In this document: positions 48,647 to 61,136 of the stretch, one piece after another
Position numbering within the stretch: the first letter of the stretch is position 1
Layout: each line of letters opens with the position of its first letter
Origin: Taeniopygia guttata
Taxonomy: Eukaryota > Chordata > Aves > Passeriformes > Estrildidae
DNA: 64,000 nt
NCBI RefSeq assembly: GCF_048771995.1
Contig: NC_133024.1
Location: forward strand, 113,410,501 to 113,474,500
Reading direction: 5' to 3'
Notes under the pieces: model-generated
The model's database searches: none
Seen by the model: the letters and a program-made list of their open reading frames with translations, nothing else
What the model was told of the DNA's origin: nothing
Made by a program: the position numbers and the translations under genes

Positions 48647-49255
48647 CCCTGGCAGGCTCTACAGTTAAAACAAGAGTGAAGGAATGGTCATGGCAGGGTT
48701 TCTGTCCCATTTTGCTGGTTTGTTTTACACGCTGCTGTTTTCATGCCCACATTTTAAAACAGGGATTGGTAATAAAGTTGAAAAAATGGAATGCTGGAGT
48801 TTCAAATCATTGCAGCTTTTTGAAGAGGAGGATTAGCTTATGATCCATGTAGCAGAATACAGTATGCTATAATGAATACGATATCTTGTTATAAGTAATA
48901 TTAAATGCAACATATTATGTGTACATTATTGCTGTTGGTTTGCTAATTCCATGGTTGTCAATTTTGCTCTTGAAATGTAACTTTTATTTCGGAAAAGGAA
49001 ATGCTGCCTAAACTTAAACTGCCCAGAAGCACTCAGGGATTAAAATTTGTACTTCATTGAGAAAGATATCCTTGTGTTTATCAAATAGCCAACTTTTGCT
49101 TTTTTACATGAGCTCAGATAAGAATATAGTCTTAAATAAAGTCATGTGCCTCTAAAAATAATTTTAAAACCTCAAACCCAGTCATAAATCAATCTAGGGC
49201 AGTGTATGGACTTAAAAAGGGGAGGGTATGGCATAGAAAAACTTGGTATGTTATT

Positions 49256-49456
49256 AATCACAGAATCATGGAATGGTTTGGGTTGCAAAGGGACCTTAAA
49301 GCTCATCCAGTGCCACCCCTGCCATGGCAGGGACACCTCCCACTGTCCCAGGCTGCTCCAGCCCCAGTGTCCAACCTGGCCTTGGGCACTGCCAGGGATC
49401 CAGGGGCAGCTTTAAGGTCCCTTCCAACCCAAATAATTCTGGGCTTCTATGAAAGA
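49256..49456 (-). mobile_element. Fold-back CR1 LINE (3' ends at both edges)
   Basis: It starts as a minus copy (aatcatggaatggtttgggt, gggaccttaaagctcatcc, ccagtgtccaacctggcc, ggatccaggggcagc). At 49410 it switches to the plus-orientation tail (tttaaggtcccttccaaccc, aaataattctgggcttctat). The right arm of about 45 bp is the inverse of the left arm. Confidence 0.8.
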
Positions 49457-50919
49457 TCCAAAGGCTGAAGAACTACAACCAAATGTCATGCATAAAGTCA
49501 GAATGATTCCCTGAGCATGAATAGATTTATTAGAAACTCAAAGTTAGATCACAGTTTTCCATTTTGCACATCTCCATCTCTTTCCTTTTGTAAGGGAAAA
49601 AAAAAAAAGAAAAAGGAAGAAAAAAAGTTTGATTTCCTGTGGAAGCAAAGCAGGAGCTGGGAAACAAAGCATGGCAGCTTGGGGAAGTTCACACAGCACC
49701 TGTTCTGATGTGCTTTAGAATAAATACAGTGATTTTTGTTTATTCTTATGCTGCCAGTCAGGAGAGAGTGATTTAATTTCAGAATTAATTTCAAGTGCTT
49801 GTTTCCAGAGCCAAAAGCTTTGAAAGCTTGTGTAACTTCTAACTTAAGCAATAAACTTAGAAAATCCCACAGAATCTGAATTCTTGCCGTTAATCCCACT
49901 GGCCTGATTTATTTTCACTTATAGTGCTAGTTAAAATATTTTAAGAATCTGTTTGTATTCAAACAAGGGCTTGCATTTATCACACCTCATATCATTTAGC
50001 CTGAAATGTCACGGCCTGGAGAATGGTGTGTAAAAAAAAGTGAGGTTCCCCCAGTGCAGCTTTGTGATGCCCAGGATTGCTATAAAATCCTGTACCTCAT
50101 GTTGCTCTCCAGAAATTTACTGGCATTGTTCTTTTTGCTGAACTGTTAAACGTAGATGAACGTCCAGAGGTTTTTTTTTGTAAACTTGAACTGACGCTAT
50201 TTTTACATTTTTTTTTACTGATGATATTATCTTGCATCAAAAAAAGAAAAACCTGTAAGTGTTTTACAGGATTATTTGCAAACACAAAGCTCTTGTGGCT
50301 CGTTGCATTAAGGAGTTGTGGGATGCAGCTATAAAGTGTCCTATGACATTTTTAATTGGATTTATATCCAAATGGATCATCAGGCTGCCCATCACTGAGG
50401 AAGATGAAGAGGGAAAACTGGACAAGGAGGAAAAGGATGGAGATGGAGCTGAGACACAGGAAGAAGGAAATAAAAATTCAAGGGAAACAAATTTTTACTG
50501 ATTATTCTTAAGCAAATACTCCAAGCTTAATGTAAAATAAATGGGATGTAGGGAGATTCCAGCATTAATAGGGGAACAATCATTGTTAAAACATTTATCA
50601 AACAATAATGATCACAAGCCCAAGACTCCCCTGTTCCATTGGCAGATTGTCAACTGAAATATAATTATCTCAGTGTTAAAGTTGGGTTTTTCTGAAGTTA
50701 AAGACTGGTAAGAATTCCAGTTAGGCACATGGTGGTTCCAGTCCTAGTTTTGGGAATTGGGGAGTGTGAGAGAAGGGGAGCACCTTTATTTTGTTGACAC
50801 TAAATAATAACTTTGCTTGTGGTCATAACTGGATCTGCAAATACTGATGTCCTGCTCTGCTGGTTTATTTTTAATCATCCTTTACAATAATACATAAATA
50901 ACTTACAGTTACAATAATA

Positions 50920-51028
50920 TATAAATAACTAATCTGAATCCCGCAGATTGCTCATATTCCCTGCTTTTAAAATATAAATAGCTAATCTGAATGCCACAGA
51001 TTGCTCATATTCCCTCCTTTTAAAAATG
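50920..51028. repeat. Two-copy 53-bp direct tandem duplication
   Basis: The block 'aatctgaatcccgcagattg' plus 'ctcatattccctgcttttaa' recurs 53 bp later with few changes (aatctgaatgccacagattg). It is unrelated to the 53-bp minisatellite at 26 kb. Confidence 0.85.
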
Positions 51029-51117
51029 CCGTTTACAAGATATTAACTTGTACTTTTTGGATAATAAATATTCACTATATTGCATCTGTTAAGTGACAAT
51101 AGAAAAACTTCAGAGTT

Positions 51118-51172
51118 CAGATGATCTTGAAGGCCCCTTCCAACCCAACCATTCTATGATTTTATGATTTAT
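51118..51172 (+). mobile_element. CR1 3'-tail fragment (plus)
   Basis: The tail 'gatcttgaaggccccttcca' followed by acccaaccattctatgattt and tatgattt shows the classical ATTCTATGATT octamer-type end of CR1. Confidence 0.85.
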
Positions 51173-51647
51173 TAGCAGCAGATAATGTATAAACTCTGCA
51201 TGGAGAGTGGTGCCAGATGTGAGAGATAAAAGGAATTGCTGGTGGCCACCTGCCTGAATGCTCATTTCAGCTCTGCTGTGGTGCTTGATGTCATGGAGAA
51301 TTCATGGGATACAGAATCATTCAAAGGTAGCAGAGCATGGCAGGTTAGCAAGGAGGGATGCTTGTGGAATGCTGTTGGGTTGGAAAAATCCATCTGTTGG
51401 GTTGGAAAAACCTTTTGCCAGGTTTTGAAGAGCAGCTGTGAGTGGATATTTGGGTTTTTCTTCTGGTAGGGAAGCACAGAGAGCTCTGAGTGTGAAGGTG
51501 TTGGAAATTCAGGGCATTGCTGGGACTGCTGCTGGTTTGGCTGTCTTATTTTTATCTTAATATTTCTGTCTTTATATCAGCGTTGTGCTACCACTCAGTT
51601 TAGACTTAGAATCATAAAATTACAGAATTATTATGTTTTATATATTA

Positions 51648-51744
51648 TTCAGAATGGTTTGAGTTAGATGGGACCTTAAAACCCAGCCCTTCCACTGTCC
51701 CAGGCTGCTCCAGCCTAGCCTTGAACGCTTCCAGGGATGGGACA
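51648..51744 (-). mobile_element. CR1 LINE fragment (minus)
   Basis: It reads 'attcagaatggtttgagtta', gatgggaccttaaaaccc, 'ccactgtcccaggctgctcc', then a degraded 'agccttgaacgcttccaggg'. Confidence 0.85.
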
Positions 51745-52731
51745 GATTTGGTTTTTCATTTCTATTCTAGACAAAGTTTGCAAATTAATGTTTAGCTTTT
51801 TGGGGCAATAAAAAATAAGTTTTCTGTTTGTATTACATTTATTTCTATTCCCCGTATTTTCCTCACAGATTTCCAGTTTTTCCTAATATCAGTAATTTTT
51901 ATTTACTTTATTTTTGTTGTTGTTTTTAGTTATTTGGGGCTTTTTTTTTTTTTTGTTTGATTTCACATTTGAGATGGATAAAGTATTACTTCTTGTTGCT
52001 ACAGCTTACTTAATTAGTACGAATTATTAAAACTAGAAATTGAACGACTCAAGACTTTCCGTTAAAACAAAAAATTCTTGTTGCAAGAATCCTGATAGTG
52101 GCTTCCTGATAGGTAAAATCAATAAATTAGAAGAAATCCATCTTACTTCAATTAGAAACTCAAATTTTAGCTTTCTTTATACTAGAAAAATACATTTTTT
52201 TCAGCTATGGCTTGCAGAAATAGCAATTTATGGAGTTTTTTTCTCCCTGTGTTTTATACAGAAATAGGAGTAGCCAAAAAGAGGTACAGAAATGCTTTTT
52301 GGGGTGTCTGCAAGAAGAGCTGTAAAACATTGTACACTCAGTGCTGATAGACTCACCATAAACCAGAGACTGAAAGGGACAGAGAAGCCATTCAATATGG
52401 AGAGTTTTAGTCCAGTTTTGGGGAGGAGGATGGAAGAAAAAGGGAAGAATATGGGAGAAAAATGGGAATTTTCTTATTTTACACAGTCCAGCTCTGTCAG
52501 TAATTTTGGATTCCAAAGTGCAGAGGACTCTCAAAACTTTGAGCCTGGAAGCCAAAGCTTAGAATTAAAGCCAGGATTTGATCTGAGACCTTGGAAAAGG
52601 CTCCCAAACTTAGGTGCTAGAAGGGAGAATGTGGATTTATAGTTTAAAGGAGAGACAAGTTAAGATAAGTAATGGAAAGTTTAGAGTTTTGGAGTTTAAG
52701 ATATAGAAAAAATAAAAGTAGTTACAGAGGT

Positions 52732-53187
52732 TGATGCCTTGAGAAGGCTGATCTGGAGCAGAGGCTGGACAGAGCTACAGAATAAAGCAGGGATTTATTA
52801 AAGGATCTCCTCCATGGATCCACCTTGGGCAGCACCAGAGCCCAGCCAGGGCTGCACCCAAATGACCCAAAATGGCCCCAAAATGCACGAGCGCTCCCGG
52901 GGGCTCTCCCTGGGATCAGTTCTGCTCCATTGGCACCTTGGAGTTCATTGTCCCATTCCAGCTTTAGCCCAGGCAGTCCCACCCTGCTTGTTTTTCTCTC
53001 TCCAGCCCACGCTGTTTGTGCTCCTGGGCTGAGATTTGGATCATTTGTCCTTGGTGCCCAGCTGGAGCAGGAATTGTTTTGTCTCTGCTCTGTGCACAGA
53101 GCTCACCATCCCCTATATGAATCCCAGACCCACACACTAAAGCAGCACAGGATGTGAAAAATAGAAAAGCTCAAACCTGAGGCATCA
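52732..53187 (-). mobile_element. Solo LTR, copy B of pair 2 (inverted)
   Basis: This 456-bp inverted copy of 22552-23010 has intact 8-bp terminal inverted repeats (TGATGCCT / AGGCATCA). It is flanked by a perfect 4-bp direct repeat aggt (52728-52731 and 53188-53191). The shared core includes ggatccaccttgggcagcac and cgagcgctcccgggggctct. Identity with copy A is high by eye. No retroviral genes are beside it. Confidence 0.92.
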
Positions 53188-54093
53188 AGGTAAACAAGGA
53201 GTTCAGAATGCAGCACTGTAGGTTTGTGTGCATGATTGGCTAAGAGAGCTCACACTGTAACATGGGTTTTAATAAGATGAAATATTTAAGGATTGGGTCA
53301 CAAACATAAATATCCTTGTTGGCAGTGTTTTATTGGTCAATAACTCCTTTAAATGTATTATTACTGAGGGTCTTGAGACCTTCTGAACCATACTGTAACC
53401 ATGGGAGCTGAATTCCTGCCTGTGTAGAAGATAAGAAAAAGAAACTACATCATCAAAACCAAATGAGAAGTCCCATCTCCAGTTCCTTCAGAAATTCTCC
53501 ACAAGTGAATTATCACACACTAAGCAGATCTTGTTCCTCTCAGGATGTGTGCAGGTTCTTCTTCAGACTCCTCTGGCTTTTATTCCAACATGGCACGGAC
53601 AGGGAATGTTTGGTAGGAGTGTTTGGGAGTGCAGATAATTGGATTATTTGGATCCTGGCAAATATCCTGTTATTAATCTATTGCACTGTTTGGAGAGTTC
53701 AGCACTCAGTGGTCATCAGACAGATAAAATTACTCATTGATGAATTATCTTTCATTAGGAATTGGGGAATAACTGGATAGAAACTGGAGCCCTTTCCCTG
53801 GGAGGAAAAAGGGAATATTCTCCAGCTGGCTGGGGCTGTAGCAGGGGGTGTTGATGACAACAGGATTATATTGGTTTGGAGGGAAAATGGGAATTTGCTG
53901 TGAGGCCTGAGCTTAATAAACTGGTGTGTGCCAACAGCAGAGGTTAAGAGGGGTGAAAAAGTTACATTTTGATGCTTTGCCAAGCTAAGCAGTGAAATAT
54001 TGTGAGCATGAACCAAGTGAGATGGAATGTGTGGGACTTGGAGCCCAAAATCCCAGCGAGTGAGTGACAGTTCCTAAGGGCTGGAGGGTAGAG

Positions 54094-54505
54094 TTCCTTC
54101 CTTCCTTCCTTCCTTCCTTCCTTCCTTCCTTCCTTCCTTCCTTCCTTCCTTCCTTCCTTCCTTCCTTCCTTCCTTCCTTCCTTCCTTCCTTCCTTCCTTC
54201 CTTCCTTCCTTCCTTCCTTCCTTCCTTCCTTCCTTCCTTCCTTCCTTCCTTCCTTCCTTCCTTCCTTCCTTCCTTCCTTCCTTCCTTCCTTCCTTCCTTC
54301 CTTCCTTCCTTCCTTCCTTCCTTCCTTCCTTCCTTCCTTCCTTCCTTCCTTCCTTCCTTCCTTCCTTCCTTCCTTCCTTCCTTCCTCCCTTCCTTCCTCC
54401 CTTCCTCCCTTCCTCCCTTCCTTCCTTCCTCCCTTCCTCCCTTCCTCCCTTCCTCCCTCCCTCCCTCCCTTCCTCCCTCCCTCCCTCCCTCTCTTTCCTT
54501 CTTTT
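54094..54505. repeat. (TTCC)n microsatellite with TTCCTCCC-variant end
   Basis: About 293 bp of pure TTCC (some 73 units, 54094-54386) are followed by about 110 bp of CCTTCCTCCC and CTCC variants. The tract is fully polypyrimidine on the plus strand. The Lys-Glu-Gly-Arg and Leu-Pro-Ser-Phe open frames here are artefacts. Confidence 0.98.
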
Positions 54506-55164
54506 GTCTCACATTTCTCAAGATTTTCCAACATTTTGGATGTAAATTTTCCTTTATTTTATTTATTTCTTCTGTTTTATTTCCTTTATATGCTCTCTAA
54601 CTCATGTCAGGAAGGCTTTCTACAAAGAGTGCTTATAGCTTTTCTTTAAAATTAAAATCCTCATTCTTCCAGTGTTTTAAGCCCACATTTCATCTAGTTC
54701 TTTACAAAAATACCTACAAATGGTGTTGAAAAAAGAAATGTGAATGTGGGGGTTGCATTTACTGGATTCAGAACCAAGTTCTCTGCATTACTTGACTACA
54801 TCTGCATTTATCTAATATCCAGCAAAATCTTCTTGGAAACAGGGATTAATTTTTTACAGTGTTGCTTACTATACAAGGAAAACCTAAGCTAAATTTAGAT
54901 TACAAAGGATTAGATCAGAGATGAGAAAAATATAAAAAAAAAAATAACACCAAGAGTCCAACTGTGTTCCAAGTCCTTTTGAGTTTTTCTGGCACTGCGA
55001 GATGACTCAGATGAGTTTTTTATTCCTGTGTTTATCTGATGGGTGCTGGCACGGGAGACTTCATTTGGTTGGAGATAAAATTGGGGTGTTTTTCTGTCCC
55101 CCAGGGCTCCCTGCTGGGGCTGCAGCTTTGTGGAGCAGCCTGCTGGGAATGCTCATCCATCCTG

Positions 55165-55733
55165 GATAGCTGCTGAGCTGCTCTCCAGCAAAGCAGGGTG
55201 TTTCCGTCCTCTATCTAACAAATCAAACATCATATTTTAAAAAAATAAAGTTTTGGCAATTTGTACAACCTACAACCACATTGTTATTAAAAAAGCTTCA
55301 TTAAGGTTGTATTATGAAATACCTTTTTTTTATTTTTTATCACAGACAAATTGCTTTGTGGGACACTGCTGCGCTGCTCTCCAGCAATTCAGGGTGTTTT
55401 CGTCCTTTATTTAACAAAATCAAACACCATATTTTAAAAAAAATCAAGTTTTGGCTGTGTGTACAAGCTACAACCACATTGTTATTAAAAAAGCTTCATT
55501 AAGGTTGTATTATGAAATACCTTTTTTTTATTTTTTATCACAGACAGATTGCTTTGTGGGACACTGTTGAGCTGCTCTCCAGCAAATCAAGGTGTTTTCT
55601 TCCTCTATCTAACAAAATCAAACATCATATTTAAAAAAAAATAAAGTTTTGGCAGTTTGTACAACCTACAACCACATTGTTATTAAAAAAAGCTTCATTA
55701 AGGTTTTATATCCTTTTTTTTTTTAATCACAGA
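55165..55733. repeat. Roughly 197-bp tandem repeat, about 2.9 copies
   Basis: The landmark 'gctgctctccagca' occurs near 55177, 55373 and 55571 (steps 196 and 198). Also repeated are 'caacctacaaccacattgtt', 'aaaaagcttcattaaggttg' and a 'tttttttattttttatcaca' block. The third copy is shortened at its end. Confidence 0.95.
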
Positions 55734-56734
55734 GGTTCGTGTGTGATTTCTTTATGACAGTTTTCTGTTTATGTGGATTTTCTAGTTGAGAATTATTGAT
55801 CACATCTTTTTTTTTAATGTTATATAATCATACAGATTGCATTGGTTATTTTATAAATATGTTAGGGTTGTTTTTATTGTCAGTTAGTTACAAAAACAAA
55901 AACATCAGTTCTTATTTGACAGTTGCGGCTACTTCTGCAAAAGTTAAATGTACACAACATACTTTAATATTAGCCAAAACTATATATATTTGTCACATCA
56001 AAACTAAATCTATTTATCAAAACTAAATATATTTATCACATTTTCTACAAATTAAAATATAATCTATAAATTATGTTCTGAAAATGCAAGTAACACAGTG
56101 GCCAGAGCACTGGCCACAAATGTGGACAAATTGCACTGTATGAAAAGCTGTTAAAAGTGATTACAAACTGAACTATATCAAAATTGCTGTGATTAATAAT
56201 TTGTAATTAACTTAAAATAATGAATCAATTACTTAGTTACTTATAACAGTAGGGATGCAACATTTCCTTCCCAGGCTCTGCTGCTCTTGGCAGACAATTT
56301 AAAGGTTGATGTGTGACAGCTCTTGTTTGTTAAATCTGACTTGAACATTGTCCTTTTTTAGGAATCAATGTCATAGATCAGGGCCACCATTTTACAGCAC
56401 TTCCCAGTAAATAAATTTCCAAGGGAGCCACCAGTGTGATTCTCTGGGAAAGGCAGTTCACTGAACAGAAAATCTTTTTATTTCAGGGACAGCCAGTGTG
56501 CCTTTTTGTGGGTAAACACGCAGAACTGACGGTGCTGAGTTCTGTCTGAGCAAATTCTCAGAATTTGCTGCTGCCCTGCTGTAGGAGAAGGTCAGACATT
56601 TCAAATTAAAACTGCTGTCATCCTCTTGAATGAAATTGCTCAGGAAAAGCTGATTTCTCTTAGGAAGATGCTGCAGATTCTTCCCCAGTGGAGATTCCTG
56701 GGCTGTATTTCCACTTCAGTTGTGTGAACAGTCC

Positions 56735-56796
56735 CAGGTTGGATGTGGTGACCCTGGAGAGGTTTTTTCCAGCCCTAAGGGCCCCGTGATTCTGTC
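56735..56796 (+). mobile_element. Possible CR1 tail fragment (plus)
   Basis: 'ccaggttggatgtggtgacc' followed by 'ttccagccctaagggccccg' and tgattctg resembles a degraded CR1 3' end. It is too short to be sure. Confidence 0.35.
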
Positions 56797-57177
56797 TTTG
56801 CAGAAGCTTCTAAATCTGGGTACCTGCCTGGGAGGCACCTGGTGGTACAGAGGATTTCAGTGCTTTGGTTTTAGGCAGCCTCAGCAAGAGTGAAACTTTC
56901 AGCTGAGGTTGAGCTCAGTTTTCTTGTTCTCAGATGAGTTTGTCCAGGGAAATTTGAACTTAATTTGAACGCAAATGAAGCTGAGAGTGGAGGACTCTGA
57001 GCCCTATAGGGACAGGAGAATGAGGGGGAAGGAGCCTGATCTTTTTTTTCCTTTTCTTCCATCATCCCCAAATGTCTGTGATTTTTCAAGCACGACAGTT
57101 TTAGGTGTCATTTGTCTCTCCCATGTCTGTGAGATGGTGCAAAGGTTTGTGTATTGGAGAAGAGGAGGTGTGAGCAC

Positions 57178-57512
57178 CTCAGAGCAGCTTTCCAAGGTCT
57201 GAAGGAGCCACAGAGGAGCTGGAGAGGGACAATTCATCAGAATTGGAGTGACAGGACACAGGGAATGGCTTCAAACTGCTCCAGGGTGGGGCTGGATGGG
57301 AGATTGGGAATCAGGAATTGTTCCTGGCAGGGTGGGCAGGGGCTGGGATGGAATTCCCAGATTCCCCTGGATCCCTGGCAGTGCCCAAGGCCAGGCTGGA
57401 CACTGGGGCTGGAGCAGCCTGGGACAGTGGGAGGTGTCCCTGCTATGGCAGGGGTGGCACTGAGTGGGCTTTATGTCCTTTCCAAGCCATCCTGTGCTTC
57501 TAAATCCCAGTA
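57178..57512 (+). mobile_element. CR1 LINE fragment (plus)
   Basis: It starts 'agagcagctttccaaggtct', includes ggagctggagagggacaa, 'gacacagggaatggcttcaa', 'gttcctggcagggtgggca' and 'cccaaggccaggctggacac', and ends with a weak tail 'tgtcctttccaagccatcct'. About 20 bp of the 'gagcagctgtggctgcc' block is missing, as a small internal deletion. Confidence 0.92.
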
Positions 57513-60465
57513 GGAATTTGGTGTATTTGCATTAGTTCCAGATAATTCCGCGTTGTGAATTTTTATTCAAGAAGCTGCCACTCTTACAACCATGTAATTA
57601 CAGAGGAGCAGAGCTGTCGAGATGATTTCTTTGACTTGGATTGGAGCCATGCTGTTTTCAAATGGTAGAAACAATAAAAGTCAGTAGCATTTTCACTCCG
57701 TGTCTCAGTAAGCTGCATGAAACCTGGTGGCTGTGTGGGTGACGGCAGTGGACAACTTCATTTAAAAGTTCAGGCATTTATGTCAAGAATTTGAAGCAGA
57801 GCAACTCTGTGTTATGGCTTTATGATGAACCCTTTGATTTAAAATCTGTTGATTTAGTTCCTATTAGATGTGTGCTGATACAAATGGTGCCTTGCTGAGA
57901 GGAGAGAAGGGGGGAAAAACATCCATGTGTAGAACAGCAAGAGAAGAATAAATAGAAATAGTCCTCATCAAAAATGCCAACATGAGGAAATACTTTATCT
58001 GCCTGGTCAGCTATGCCAAGGATGTATTCCTGTCTCATCTTTAAGCATATTTTTCCTCAAGGGGAATCTAACAGTGCATTAATTATAACATTAAATGTCC
58101 AATCACCCTTCCCCATAACTGGGGGTTGAATGTGTGTGGGTCTGCAAAAACCTGGAGATGGAGAGGGGGAGATAATCCCCCAAATTTCACTGGGTTAGGT
58201 CCTGGTTTAGCTTTGTAAATCTCACTTAGGAATGCAGTTTCAAACTGCAGAAGATAAGAGTGGGGCAGCAGAGTCCAAAAGATGGAAGGTTTGAACTGTA
58301 TAAAGTGGTGGCGTGCCCACAGTGGTGTTTATACAACACTTGTGAAAACAAGAGGTTACACAAATATTTGAGTTTTCAAAGATCTGCTGCAGTCTCTCTT
58401 AGAACTTAATGTTTTATGATCCAAACTGGTGTGTGATATCTTATTTCAGGAGTGGTACAGAGTATGGAAATGGCAGAAATGTGGATTTGTCACATAAGTA
58501 GTCATGGCTCTCTCTTGTTTCTTCCTTGGTAAACCCAGCCTTGCCAGATTATTTTTGGGCTGTGGAAATGGTTCCAAAACAAACCCTCTCTGTAGTTACA
58601 TTATCCTTCAGTGTAAGGAACATGTTTGGCTTCCTTATTGCTGACATCTGCCAAGTATTTCTTCACCAAGTGCTTAGTGTAATTTGCAGTGAGCTGGTGA
58701 ATACTTAATGGTCTTTGTAGAACTTCATCTTTTATGTCCTCCTAGGCTGGAGCAAATCCTTTCATCATCAGAGTTACCTTTCTGCTGGTTTTTTGGTTTG
58801 TTTTGTTTGTTTTTTTTTTCCTGGGGAGATCCTTGCATTCCCACACCCATTTCCTCTGGGATTTGATTTGGATGTAAATGGTTGTGTTTGTTTTTTATCT
58901 TTTTTTAATTAACTGGTACTGTGTAATATCCAAGGAATATAAGTGGTGTAAGGGAGGGACACGTTTTTCATTTAACTCCTAATAAAATGTAAGGGCTTTT
59001 CCTCCTTTGGCATCCTGGTTTAAGCTGCATAAGTGAAGTTGAATCAGGATTTAAATGGGAAATTTTAAGAGCTGGTGGAAGTGGTAATGATAGTTTTACT
59101 TCTCTCCTAAGTCCTTATGTGTAGGTGCTCCTAGCTCTGTTTTCATGATTAAATATTACTCCTTTCCCTCTCTTCTCACTTCCTCAGGCAAGAAAAATAC
59201 CCAAATCAGTGTAGTAAAAGCAGGTTGGACCAATAAAATCAGTTTTGTGCCATAAAGGGTTTGAATATTGAGGGAAATGTTGGAGTTGGGGTAATTTATG
59301 TCACCGATCTTTTTTCTTTCTGATCCTGAATGGACCTGGAGTCTCTGGAATTGCCACAATGGAGCTGTAGGTTTCTAAAAACAAAGAATAATGTTAATTC
59401 TATTACCTGTTCAATCTCAGTTAATGATATTCTGCTCAGCTAAGTTTAACTTGGAAGAGAAAACCCACATAAATCAAGAGGTTTCATTTACAGATTATCC
59501 ATGATAATCTCCAGACTCCTCAGACCTACAAAACGAAGCCACCAACTTCATTTACTAGAAATAAATAAATCCACAGTCCAGTCAGACTCTTCCAGTTGCT
59601 GGCTGAAGGAGAAATGGCTTGGAAAAAACGTCATAAAGACATTGAAAATATCCTTTTAGTGAGGGAGAAGATGGAGAGGGTGATAAGTTTTTAAAGCAGG
59701 CAGTATTTGGCCTAGCTGGGTAAGGACAAGTCTTTATTGATGGGATGTTTCCTGCAAGCTCTGCTGTTTGCTTTCAGATTTAGCTGTTGTTTGGACAAGG
59801 AGGACTCATATTCCTTATTCAGATCTATATGAACACAGCTTCAAGGTCGCAGATAGAAAGAACTTCTTACAAGTTTTACACTTCCATTCCGGTTATACTG
59901 AATTGATTTTTAATAATTTCATCTGGGAACCACTACTGACAGTAGAAGGTGCTGTTTAGTGTTTATTTCCTAAGATGTGTTTTCTTTAAAATGTGCAGCA
60001 AATTGCTTAAAGTAAAATCTTTTTCATATTTGGTGCAAGCCACAATATTCTGAAGGTTTTAATTGCTGTAGAATCATTAATTTTATTGTAGTAAATTCTA
60101 ACAAGTAGTGAAAGATTCTTAAATTAGTGATTCTTAAAATGCTCATAAATATTTTTTTCCACAATCATAAATTTTGATTTTTAATAGATCAGCATTTGCC
60201 ATCACGTTTATGAACTTTATTGTAGAGATGAAGGCTGGGATTTTAATCCTGTGATTTTCTCCGCATCAGAGCATTTTTCCTTCTGCTTTTTATATTCTGT
60301 ATGTTAAAATCTTTCAGGTTTGTGTGTTACAAAGAGGTTTTTCCATGTATAAGTGATAAAGTTCCAGGTGGGACACAGGTTCTTGGGAAGGTTCAAGAAT
60401 CTGTTGAGCTGCAGGTTGGGCACTTGCATTAAACCAGATCTGAGAGTTTAGTGCAGAGTCAAAAT

Positions 60466-60650
60466 CAGGGAATGCTTTGGGCTGGAAGGGACCTCAGAGA
60501 ACTCAACAGCATCATGAAATAAATCCCAGACTGGTTTGGGTTGGAAGGACCTTAAAGATCATCCCATTCCAACCCCAACACCTCCCACTGTCCCAGGTTG
60601 CCCTGTCCAACCTGGCCTTGGACACTTCCAGGGATGGAGAATCCAGCCTG
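60466..60650 (-). mobile_element. Two CR1 tails side by side (both minus)
   Basis: A first tail ('gggaatgctttgggctggaa', gggacctcagagaactc) is followed about 60 bp later by a second ('gactggtttgggttggaagg', accttaaagatcatcccatt) running to 'cacttccagggatgg'. This is either two insertions or one with an internal duplication. Confidence 0.85.
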
Positions 60651-60908
60651 GTTTATTAATACAAGATATTAATATTAATATTAACTCAAGACAGCAACTT
60701 CACTGCATCACTTCCAGGAGAAGCAGTGTTGAAAACTCCAGCTCAGGTTGGTATTCCTGATTTTTGGAATGCTGATTAAAATCTGCAGCAGAAGCTTGGC
60801 AGGTCCCAAGCGCTGTTGCTGGGTTCAGCATCAGGGATTTTCTCTGGAGCAGTTCCTCAGAGGATTGTTCCTGGATGGTTCCAGTTTGAGGAAGGCTGAT
60901 GGAGAGTG

Positions 60909-61136
60909 ATTTAAACTGAAGGAGGGCAGGGGTGGGTGGGAGATTGGGAATTGGGAATTGTTCCCTGGGAGGGTGGGCAGGGCTGGGATGGAATTCCCAG
61001 ATTCCCCTGGTTCCCTGGCAGTGCCCAAGGCCTGGTTGGATTTGGGGCTTGGAGCAGCCTGGGACAGTGGGAGGTGTCCCTGTTTGATCTTTAAAGCCCC
61101 TCCCAGCCCAAACCATTTGGGATTCTTGGATTCTCT
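60909..61136 (+). mobile_element. CR1 LINE fragment (plus)
   Basis: 'ggtgggtgggagattgggaa', 'gttccctgggagggtgggca', 'agtgcccaaggcctggttgg', and a tail 'agcccctcccagcccaaacc' atttgggattc. Confidence 0.92.

Noticed and set aside
50259..50501. 80-aa open frame ending in a Glu/Asp/Lys-rich tail
   Set aside because: Checked as a possible next HLCS exon or other gene: it lacks the expected biotin-ligase sequence, and splice signals in phase were not found.
53962..54600. Long open frames of Arg-Lys-Glu-Gly (minus) and Leu-Pro-Ser-Phe (plus) repeats
   Set aside because: These are translations of the TTCC microsatellite, open in several frames simply because the tetranucleotide contains no stop; not genes.
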